Below are positions 1-4,629 of a stretch of 5,587 nt of DNA, in pieces. The notes under the pieces were generated by a model, which searched no databases, was not told where the DNA came from, and worked only from the letters and a program-made list of their open reading frames with translations. The stretch's first letter is position 1. Each line of letters opens with the position of its first letter. The translations under genes were made by a program, and so were the position numbers. Source of the DNA: a bacterium (GTDB lineage Bacteria > Ratteibacteria > UBA8468); assembly GCA_030637775.1 (NCBI GenBank), contig DAOWFY010000112.1:1-5587 (forward strand). Reading direction: 5' to 3'.

Positions 1-418
1 CTCCTTTTGCCTCTAAAGCAATTCTCCTTTCACTTTCGCCCAGGACGGAAAGTTTTACCTTTAAGTATTTCTCGGGAAGAAGATTTTTTGCTCTTTCCGC
101 CCATTCAATCACTACTACCCCTTTGCCGGAGAAGTATTCCTCATAGCCAAGGGTATTTAATTCCTCCGGTTTCTTTAAGCGGTAGAGGTCAAAATGAAAA
201 AGGGGAACTTTGCCAGAATATTCTTTGATAAAGATAAAGGAGGGGCTTCTTACCGGGTTTCCCTTGATTCCTAATCCCTTAGCGATTCCCTTGGTAAGGA
301 TTGTCTTGCCGCTACCCAGCTCCCCAATGAGAGCAACGGTATCTCCAGGAAGAAGCAATTTCCCAATCCTTTCTCCCAGTCTTTTGGTCTCTGCCGGGGA
401 TTTGCTAAAGAATACCAT
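1..418 (-). CDS. tsaE: tRNA threonylcarbamoyladenosine biosynthesis ATPase TsaE (3' end cut by window)
   Basis: I translated the minus strand from the ATG at 418 and obtained 139 residues running off the window edge. TsaE is the small P-loop ATPase that works with TsaB and TsaD to make the t6A modification at position 37 of ANN-decoding tRNAs in the cytoplasm. Visible motifs are a Walker A GELGSGKT at about residues 32-39, SPSF at 58-61 (usually SPTF), the family signature HFDLYRL at 75-81, and VIEWAER at about 103-109. Family members are about 140-160 residues, so only a few C-terminal residues should be missing. An in-frame TAA lies four codons before the ATG, which fixes this start. No Shine-Dalgarno precedes it, and a strong -10 box ends 11 nt upstream, so the message may be almost leaderless. 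It is divergent from the regulator at 573 and is a housekeeping neighbour, not part of that operon. Confidence 0.93.
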   Translation of the reverse strand, partial: MVFFSKSPAETKRLGERIGKLLLPGDTVALIGELGSGKTILTKGIAKGLGIKGNPVRSPSFIFIKEYSGKVPLFHFDLYRLKKPEELNTLGYEEYFSGKGVVVIEWAERAKNLLPEKYLKVKLSVLGESERRIALEAKG

Positions 419-429
419 TTTCTTGGTTT

Positions 430-438
430 ATTATACCA
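430..438 (-). promoter_or_regulatory. Extended -10 promoter of tsaE
   Basis: The minus strand reads TGG followed by a perfect TATAAT (430-435), which is an extended -10 element. The hexamer 17 nt further upstream (453-458, TGTCCA) is a poor -35, as expected for an extended -10 promoter. Only 11 nt separate the box from the tsaE ATG. Transcription would start near 423, leaving a leader of about five bases without a ribosome binding site. Confidence 0.6.
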
Positions 439-504
439 CATTGTTTCGCTTTTGGACATCTAAGAGGAAATGGGACTTAAAAAATATTTTTGTTTTTTAG
501 AATA

Positions 505-513
505 TGGTATAAT
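505..513 (+). promoter_or_regulatory. Upstream extended -10 promoter (P1) of the regulator operon
   Basis: The plus strand carries TGG-TATAAT, the same extended -10 as in front of tsaE but on the opposite strand. No good -35 hexamer is seen at 16-18 nt. Transcription would begin near 520, giving a leader of about 50-60 nt before the regulator. In that case the GGGG at 561-564 could act as a weak Shine-Dalgarno for the ATG at 573 or 576. It may work beside the stronger promoter at 542-570. Confidence 0.45.
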
Positions 514-522
514 TAAATTATA
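508..522. promoter_or_regulatory. A/T-only 7+1+7 palindrome over the P1 -10 box, possible operator
   Basis: TATAATT and AATTATA form a perfect inverted repeat around A515. It covers the P1 -10 hexamer and the probable start point, where a repressor site would block transcription. The adjacent GntR/LacI-type regulator is an obvious candidate for autoregulation. The site contains no G or C, and such palindromes arise easily in A/T-rich DNA, so this is only a candidate. Confidence 0.25.
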
Positions 523-541
523 GATAAAGTATAGAAAAAAC

Positions 542-570
542 TTGACAAACAATTTTTTTTGGGGTATAAC
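542..570 (+). promoter_or_regulatory. Consensus sigma70-type promoter (P2) abutting the regulator start
   Basis: A perfect TTGACA (542-547), a 17-nt spacer containing eight consecutive T, and TATAAC (565-570) make the best promoter match in the window. The expected start point is near 577, which is downstream of the first ATG (573). A message from P2 could therefore only use a later start, most naturally the ATG at 582. That ATG is 11 nt from the -10 box, the same spacing as for tsaE. Confidence 0.65.
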
Positions 571-572
571 AT

Positions 573-1772
573 ATGATGAAGATGGAAATTGATAGAAAAA
601 ATCCTTTGCCTCTTTATATTCAAATAAGAGAGATTATCCGCAGGCAGATAGAAAACGGAGAGAAAAGACCGATGGAGCCACTTCCTCCCGAGGATATTCT
701 CTGCAAGGAATACCAGGTAAGTAGAATAACCATCAAAAAAGCTTTAGAAGATTTAAAAAAAGAAGGTTACATCATCCGTATCAAAAGAAAGGGAACTTTC
801 GTTAATTTTGAAAAACCTCAAAAAGAAAAAAAGGAAACTTTCAAAATAGAGAGAAAGACGATCGCTTTCATCGTCCCGGACATCGAAGATACTTTCATTT
901 CTGAAATATACCAGGGGATTCAAAAACTGTCTATTGAAAATGGATACCAAGTGGTCATTTTTAGTTCCGACAAAAATATAGAAAAGGAAGTTGCCAATAT
1001 TGAATTGCTGGAAGAAAGTAATATCGAAGGAGCGATTATATTTCCTTACTGGGGAAGATTTAATGCCTCGCAAATCCTTGGATTAAAAAAGAGAAGTTTT
1101 CCCTTCGTTCTCATTGACAGATACTTCAGAGATATAGAGACAGATACGGTTATTGTTGACAATTACAAGGGAGCCTATCAAGCCGTTAAACACCTTATTG
1201 ATTTAGGCCATAAAAAGATTGCACATATTATGGGAGTAGATTGTACAGCAAACGAAGATAGATTTGAAGGATACCGTGCTGCTTTAAACCGGGCGAATAT
1301 CTCCTACAATCCTTCATTGGTGAAGAAAATTAAGCCTTTTGAAACAGAAGGAAGTCTCAGATTTGAGCCGGATGATATCGGAGGATACAAGCAAGCCCTG
1401 GCTCTTTTATCCCGGAAGGGAAGACCGACCGCCATTTTTACCGGGAACGACCATATCGCTCTGGCTTGCTATAACCTCATTAAAGAACTGGGGCTGAAAG
1501 TGCCTGATGATGTAGCCCTTGTTAGTTTTGATGATTTGAAATTCTCTTCCCATCTGGAAGTTCCTTTAACAACGGTCAGGCAGCCAAAATATGAAATTGG
1601 AAAGAAAGCCTGCGAGATTCTAATTAAAAAAATCAAGGGGCAAAGAGTAAAGGATAAAGTTGAGCAGGTGATTTTACCGACAGAATTGATTGTCAGAGAG
1701 TCCTCTGGCAATAACAAGCAATTTAAGTTACACCCCCACCTATCTCCTCCCCCATCAATGAGGAGGATTTAG
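573..1772 (+). CDS. AraR-type transcriptional regulator: GntR winged helix plus LacI-type ligand-binding domain
   Basis: This 399-residue protein should be a cytoplasmic DNA-binding sugar sensor, usually a repressor. Residues about 4-78 are a GntR winged helix: the opening MEIDRKNPLPLYIQI is typical, the helix-turn-helix spans about 40-63 with SRITIKKAL as recognition helix, and the wing ends in KGTFV. Residues about 95-378 are a LacI/periplasmic-binding fold with TIAFIVPDIEDTF, DNYKGAYQAVKHLIDLGHKKIAHI, GYRAAL, TAIFTGNDHIALA and PDDVALVSFDD. This matches AraR of Bacillus in architecture; the ligand is unknown and is likely a sugar or polyol. The coordinates use the first ATG, but ATG 576 and especially ATG 582 are alternatives. 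ATG 582 fits promoter P2 and the usual family start. Residues 387-399 (HPHLSPPPSMRRI) are encoded by a REP-like repeat, not family sequence. The gene is first in the operon, 57 nt ahead of the dehydrogenase, and autoregulation is plausible. Confidence 0.9.
   Translation: MMKMEIDRKNPLPLYIQIREIIRRQIENGEKRPMEPLPPEDILCKEYQVSRITIKKALEDLKKEGYIIRIKRKGTFVNFEKPQKEKKETFKIERKTIAFIVPDIEDTFISEIYQGIQKLSIENGYQVVIFSSDKNIEKEVANIELLEESNIEGAIIFPYWGRFNASQILGLKKRSFPFVLIDRYFRDIETDTVIVDNYKGAYQAVKHLIDLGHKKIAHIMGVDCTANEDRFEGYRAALNRANISYNPSLVKKIKPFETEGSLRFEPDDIGGYKQALALLSRKGRPTAIFTGNDHIALACYNLIKELGLKVPDDVALVSFDDLKFSSHLEVPLTTVRQPKYEIGKKACEILIKKIKGQRVKDKVEQVILPTELIVRESSGNNKQFKLHPHLSPPPSMRRI
1731..1770 (-). repeat. REP-like repeat copy A1 (inverted orientation)
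   Basis: Read on the minus strand, this copy has a C/T-rich arm, ATTGATGGGG and then a tail GATAGGTGGGGGTG, which matches the TTGATGGG and TAGAGGTGAGGGTGA parts of copies at 3161 and 5198. The arms TCCTCC (1745-1750) and GGAGGA (1762-1767) pair. It encodes the last 13 residues of the regulator, and the TAG stop lies at its edge (1770-1772). Confidence 0.7.
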
Positions 1773-1782
1773 ATCTTTTGTT

Positions 1783-1820
1783 TCCTCCCCCCTTGAGGGG
1801 GAGGATTAAAGGAGGGGGGA
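1783..1820 (+). repeat. REP-like repeat copy A2 (head-to-head with A1)
   Basis: Arms at 1783-1791 and 1797-1805 make a perfect 9-bp G/C-rich stem with a five-base loop, followed by a purine-rich tail. With A1, 12 nt away in the opposite orientation, it forms a head-to-head pair like the BIMEs of enterobacteria. No T-run follows on either strand, so an intrinsic terminator is unlikely. The tail overlaps the ribosome binding site of the next gene. Confidence 0.75.
1809..1820 (+). promoter_or_regulatory. Ribosome binding region of the dehydrogenase, within the repeat tail
   Basis: AAGGAGG (1809-1815) runs on into GGGGA and ends nine bases before the ATG at 1830. The perfect core AAGGAGG is 14 nt from the ATG, while the following G-run is at normal distance. 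The sequence is part of the repeat tail, so the translation signal appears to be repeat-derived. Confidence 0.55.
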
Positions 1821-1829
1821 TAAGAAAAT

Positions 1830-3020
1830 ATGCATAAAATAGGAATAGGGGTGATAGGGTGTGGAAGCATTGCCGAACTGGCCCATTTCCCATCTATAAA
1901 GCAATCGGAAAATGTAGAACTTACGGCAGTCTGTGATATAGATGAGGAAACGGCAAAAAGAGCAAAAGAAAAATGGGAGGCAAGAGCCTGGTATACCGAT
2001 TATGAAAAGATGCTTAAAGAGGATAATCTAAAAGCAGTAATTATTGCTTCTCCGCCAAAATTCCACTGCCAGCAGGCAATTGCTTGCGCTGAAAGGGGCT
2101 TACACCTTCTTATAGAAAAACCGCTTGCGGTAACAAACAAAGAAGCCTGGGATATAGTTGATGCGGCCAGAGAAAACAAAGTAAGACTGATGGTTGGCTG
2201 TGACCGACGTTTCTGGCCCCAGAACCAGTGGGCAAAGGAATTAATTGAAGAAGGGGTTATTGGCAAAGTGATGATGGGCAGAGCCACGATGCACGAACAT
2301 GTTAAGTTTTATCAGGATAATATTGCTTTCACCGACTTCAGGCTTCATCCCGAAATTGCTGGAGGAAGTGCAGTTGCCGATACCGGGGCACATGCAATTG
2401 ACCTTCTCATCTGGCTCATTGGTTCTCCGGTAAAGCGCGTTACGGGGATTGCCGATAGAAGAGTCTTGAATGAAGAACGCTGGGGCAAATGTGATGATAC
2501 GGCAGTAATTATGATGGAGCATGAAAATAAGGCACTTAGTTATGTGAGTTGCAATAGATTCAGTCCGGTTGTCTCTCAATTCACCGAACTTTATGGCAAT
2601 GAAGGGACAATCTTTACAACTTCAGATGCTCAAAATCCATATCAAACTGCCCCTTTAGCAGTTTATACTACCAAGGATTATGAGTATGAGCAACTACCGG
2701 AGATAATCCGCAAGTATCGCTGGCCGCAAATATTCTGGGCAGAGGATTTAATTACCCATCCGGTAAAGAAGCGATGGGTAAGCATCTATCCACCCCGAGA
2801 GCCAAATAACTATTACTATCTCTGCCAGCATTTTATTGATTGTATTGTCAATGACAAAGAGCCTTTAACAAAAGGAGAAGACGGTGCTCGTGCAGTAGAG
2901 GTAATGTGTGCGGTATTCAAGTCTATGGAAACAAAGGGTTGGGTCGATTTACCCCTTAAGGAAGAGGTGATACCACCGTATTATCAGCCAAATTCCCTCT
3001 CCACCAGTGGGAGAGGTTAG
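1830..3020 (+). CDS. Gfo/Idh/MocA-family NAD(P)-dependent sugar or polyol dehydrogenase
   Basis: This 396-residue oxidoreductase belongs to the glucose-fructose oxidoreductase / inositol 2-dehydrogenase family, which oxidises or reduces a hydroxyl of a sugar, polyol or derivative with a bound nicotinamide cofactor. The N-terminal Rossmann fold shows GVIGCGSIA (residues 7-15) with the acidic end of the second strand at CDID (35-38). The EKP motif is at 96-98, with K97 as the likely catalytic lysine. The second domain begins near 125 and contains GGSAVADTGAHAID (about 178-191), where D184 and H188 are the expected catalytic pair. Length is within the family's usual 330-430. No signal peptide or membrane segment is visible. 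Substrate is not decided by sequence; the adjacent ino1 makes an inositol or inositol-derived substrate attractive. The last residues, about 389-396 (SLSTSGRG), and the TAG stop come from a REP-like repeat. Confidence 0.9.
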   Translation: MHKIGIGVIGCGSIAELAHFPSIKQSENVELTAVCDIDEETAKRAKEKWEARAWYTDYEKMLKEDNLKAVIIASPPKFHCQQAIACAERGLHLLIEKPLAVTNKEAWDIVDAARENKVRLMVGCDRRFWPQNQWAKELIEEGVIGKVMMGRATMHEHVKFYQDNIAFTDFRLHPEIAGGSAVADTGAHAIDLLIWLIGSPVKRVTGIADRRVLNEERWGKCDDTAVIMMEHENKALSYVSCNRFSPVVSQFTELYGNEGTIFTTSDAQNPYQTAPLAVYTTKDYEYEQLPEIIRKYRWPQIFWAEDLITHPVKKRWVSIYPPREPNNYYYLCQHFIDCIVNDKEPLTKGEDGARAVEVMCAVFKSMETKGWVDLPLKEEVIPPYYQPNSLSTSGRG

Positions 3021-3029
3021 GTGAGGGGA
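2995..3029 (+). repeat. REP-like repeat copy B, supplying a stop codon and next to a ribosome binding site
   Basis: Arms CCTCTCC (2996-3002) and GGAGAGG (3010-3016) pair over a short loop, followed by the tail TTAGGTGAGGGG. It fills nearly the whole gap between the dehydrogenase and ino1. The TAG within the tail (3018-3020) is the stop codon of the dehydrogenase. Confidence 0.75.
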
Positions 3030-3035
3030 AAGGAG
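3029..3035 (+). promoter_or_regulatory. Shine-Dalgarno of ino1
   Basis: AAAGGAG ends ten bases before the ino1 ATG at 3046 and directly follows the repeat tail GGTGAGGGG, which extends the purine-rich tract. This supports the ATG at 3046 as start. No promoter is needed, because the gap of 25 nt after the dehydrogenase implies co-transcription. Confidence 0.7.
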
Positions 3036-3045
3036 TTTTGAAAAA

Positions 3046-4191
3046 ATGTCAGAAATTAAAGTTGCCATTGCAGGGGTTGGAAATTGCACAAATTCTTTAG
3101 TGCAAGGAAGATTCTATTATGAGGACAAAGAGCAAACGCTGAAGAATAAAACTACATTTCCCCCCTCCCTTGATGGGAGGGGTAGAGGGGAGGGTGAAAG
3201 AGAAATTATTCCTGGCTTAATGCATCCCGTACTGGGGGGATATAAGGTAACTGATATCGTTCCCGTCGTTGCCTTCGATGTAGATAAAAGAAAGGTAGGC
3301 AAGGACCTCTCGGAAGCAATCTGGGCTTCTCCAAACTGCACAAAAAAGTTTTCCGAAGTCCCTCATCTTGGAGTAAAGGTTTTGATGGGGCCGGTCTTAG
3401 ACGGAGTGACCGAGCATTTAAAAAGATATGTTGAGGTCTCTTCCGAAAAAGAGATTGACAATGTTGACAAGGTCGCCCAGATTCTGAAAGATAATAGAGC
3501 CGATGCTCTTGTGATTAACCTTCCTACGGCGAGCGAAAAAGCGGCCTGGTTCTATGCTGAAGCTGCTTTTAAAGCAAAAGCAGGAATAGTTAATGGTATC
3601 CCGGTTTTAATTGCCAATGACAAAGTTTTTGCTAAAAAAGCAGAAAAGAATAAGGTCCCCATAGTAGGAGATGACTACAAGAGTCAACTTGGGGGAACTA
3701 TTCTTGATAGGGACTTACTTAATCTTTGTATCCAGAGAGGGATAAAGATTACCAAATCATATCAACTTAACTACGGAGGGAATACCGACTTCTGGAACCT
3801 GACCGATTACAGTAGAGGAAAAACTAAGCATGCCTCCAAGAAAAGAGGAGTAGATAGCGTAATGACCTATCCAGCACCATTCTCGGTTAATGTTTCCCAT
3901 TTGGAAGTGCTTAATGATGATAAGATTTGCCGCATTGAGATCTGGGGAGAAAACTTTGGCGGAACACCGATAAAATTAGAAGCAAAACTTCACGTTGTAG
4001 ACAGTCCTAATTCTGCTGGGGTAATGGTAGATGCAATAAGATGCTGTAAGTTAGCTCTTGATCGGGGAATAGGTGGGGTATTAGAGAGTGCATCTTCCTA
4101 CCTGATGAAAAGCACTCCAAAGCAATATTCTTCAGAGGAAAGAGCCAGAAAAGCAATGGATGAGTGGATTAAAGGTAAAAGGGGGGAATAA
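3046..4191 (+). CDS. ino1: Inositol-3-phosphate synthase (short bacterial/archaeal type) with an in-frame repeat-derived insert
   Basis: This 381-residue enzyme should convert D-glucose 6-phosphate to 1D-myo-inositol 3-phosphate, using NAD+ as a recycled cofactor, in the cytoplasm. It resembles the roughly 365-residue mycobacterial Ino1 rather than the longer eukaryotic enzyme. Visible hallmarks in order are IAGVGNCTNSLVQG (about 8-21, NAD binding), IPGLMHPVLGGYKVTDI (55-71), AFDVDKRKVGKDLSEAI (76-92), VPIVGDDYKSQLGGT (204-218), QLNYGGNTDFWNL (240-252), DSPNSAGVMVDAIR (319-332) and DRGIGGVLESASSYLMKS (339-356). Between YYED and IPGLMH, where mycobacterial Ino1 has a short loop, there are about 20 extra residues. 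They include PPSLDGRGRGEGERE (about 39-53), which is encoded by a REP-like repeat. The NAD loop and the catalytic blocks on both sides look intact, so the enzyme is probably functional. The product could feed inositol phospholipids or inositol solutes. Confidence 0.92.
   Translation: MSEIKVAIAGVGNCTNSLVQGRFYYEDKEQTLKNKTTFPPSLDGRGRGEGEREIIPGLMHPVLGGYKVTDIVPVVAFDVDKRKVGKDLSEAIWASPNCTKKFSEVPHLGVKVLMGPVLDGVTEHLKRYVEVSSEKEIDNVDKVAQILKDNRADALVINLPTASEKAAWFYAEAAFKAKAGIVNGIPVLIANDKVFAKKAEKNKVPIVGDDYKSQLGGTILDRDLLNLCIQRGIKITKSYQLNYGGNTDFWNLTDYSRGKTKHASKKRGVDSVMTYPAPFSVNVSHLEVLNDDKICRIEIWGENFGGTPIKLEAKLHVVDSPNSAGVMVDAIRCCKLALDRGIGGVLESASSYLMKSTPKQYSSEERARKAMDEWIKGKRGE
3161..3197 (+). repeat. REP-like repeat copy C, inside the ino1 reading frame
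   Basis: CCCCTCCC (3162-3169), loop TTGAT and GGGAGGGG (3175-3182) make a perfect 8-bp stem, followed by TAGAGGGGAGGGTGA. From CTCCCTTGATGGGA onward it is nearly identical to the copy in the kinase gene. It is translated as part of the extra loop of inositol-3-phosphate synthase, in a frame that avoids the TAG of the tail. Confidence 0.85.
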
Positions 4192-4198
4192 AATGGGA

Positions 4199-4318
4199 TT
4201 AAATGAGTTTTTTGAATTCTTCTATTGTAAGATTAGCGGTGCGGAGGATTGATTTCAATGTTCTGCGGAGCACATTTACAATTTCCTGACCGGATAAGAG
4301 AGGAAGCTTCTCGGTCAT
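4199..4318 (-). pseudogene. hicA: HicA toxin remnant with the central part deleted in frame
   Basis: The minus strand from ATG 4318 to TAA 4199 encodes 39 residues. The first 19 or so (MTEKLPLLSGQEIVNVLRR) match the start of HicA toxins. The rest (TLKSILRTANLTIEEFKKL) matches the usual C-terminal helix region. An intact HicA of about 75-85 residues has between them the double-stranded-RNA-binding-like strands and the conserved GSH catalytic histidine for mRNA cleavage. All of that is missing here without loss of frame, so the product should be an inactive toxin. The ATG overlaps the hicB stop codon as ATGA, the typical coupled arrangement of an antitoxin-first hicBA operon. The stop lies only 7 nt from the convergent ino1 stop. 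The open frame shows either a fairly recent deletion or retention of a small peptide. Confidence 0.75.
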
Positions 4319-4530
4319 ATATCAACAGCAATTTCAGCAAGTTGTGTCTTATCTTCCGGAATTTCCCTATTATCTTCTTTATAACACTCAAGGCAAAGTT
4401 CGATCGCTTCCTTTATATTTTTCGTCGCTTCCTCAATTGTTTTACCTTGAGAAATACAACCAGGAATTGCGGGACACTCGGCGACAATATATCCATCTTC
4501 TCCTTTTACAAAAAATACTTTATAATTCAT
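4315..4530 (-). CDS. hicB: HicB-family antitoxin (short, single-domain type), now without an intact toxin
   Basis: The 71-residue product has the compact HicB/UPF0150 fold. It begins with strand MNYKVFFVKG, then EDGYIVAECPAIPGCISQG (about 11-29), the strand and turn region typical of the family, then the helix KTIEEATKNIKEAIELCLECYKED (30-53). HicB binds and neutralises HicA. This short type lacks the separate C-terminal DNA-binding domain of longer HicB proteins, so any autorepression would need another mode. It has its own promoter and a good Shine-Dalgarno. The gene is opposite to the flanking ino1 and kinase genes, which suggests that the cassette was inserted between them. Because the toxin remnant lacks its active centre, the antitoxin is probably an orphan that may act against HicA from other loci. 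Confidence 0.88.
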   Translation of the reverse strand: MNYKVFFVKGEDGYIVAECPAIPGCISQGKTIEEATKNIKEAIELCLECYKEDNREIPEDKTQLAEIAVDI

Positions 4531-4537
4531 TTTTCCC

Positions 4538-4544
4538 TCACCTC
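4538..4544 (-). promoter_or_regulatory. Shine-Dalgarno of hicB
   Basis: The minus strand reads GAGGTGA seven bases before the ATG at 4530, which fixes that start. The wider AGAGGTGAGGG is identical over 11 bases to the tail of the REP-like copy in the kinase gene. This may mean a repeat-derived origin or simple convergence on a purine-rich site. Confidence 0.7.
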
Positions 4545-4552
4545 TCTTTTAA

Positions 4553-4580
4553 ATAATACCACAAAACAAAGAAAAGTCAA
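4553..4580 (-). promoter_or_regulatory. Promoter of the hicB-hicA cassette
   Basis: On the minus strand a TTGACT -35 (4575-4580), a 16-nt spacer and a TATTAT -10 (4553-4558) are present, with TGG giving an extended -10 as in the two promoters upstream. The start would be near 4546, just ahead of the Shine-Dalgarno. The cassette therefore has its own expression signals. Confidence 0.6.
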
Positions 4581-4629
4581 TACCAGCGAGAAACTGAGGA
4601 TTGGAGGTAATTTAATTTTAACCTAAACT

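Noticed and set aside
7-500. Plus-strand open frames across the first 500 bases
   Set aside because: They lie antisense to tsaE, which has clear Walker A and HFDLYRL motifs. The plus-strand translations resemble no family and have no start signals.
551-560. T-run before the regulator as a terminator
   Set aside because: No hairpin precedes it. It lies exactly within the 17-nt spacer of promoter P2.
1783-1805. Rho-independent terminator after the regulator
   Set aside because: The stem is strong but no T-run follows on either strand, and the element recurs inside genes. It is better explained as a repeat.
1731-1820. CRISPR array formed by the short repeats
   Set aside because: Copies are hundreds of bases apart or inverted, vary in sequence, and have no regular spacers or cas genes.
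3117-3341. Minus-strand open frame with a Pro/Ser-rich stretch (also 5184-5375)
   Set aside because: These are shadows of ino1 and the kinase. The Pro/Ser-rich stretches are the reverse reading of the REP-like repeats.
4249-4626. Plus-strand open frame of 125 codons ahead of the kinase
   Set aside because: It is the antisense of hicB and the hicA remnant, which have family motifs, a promoter and a Shine-Dalgarno. Its translation has no recognisable domain.
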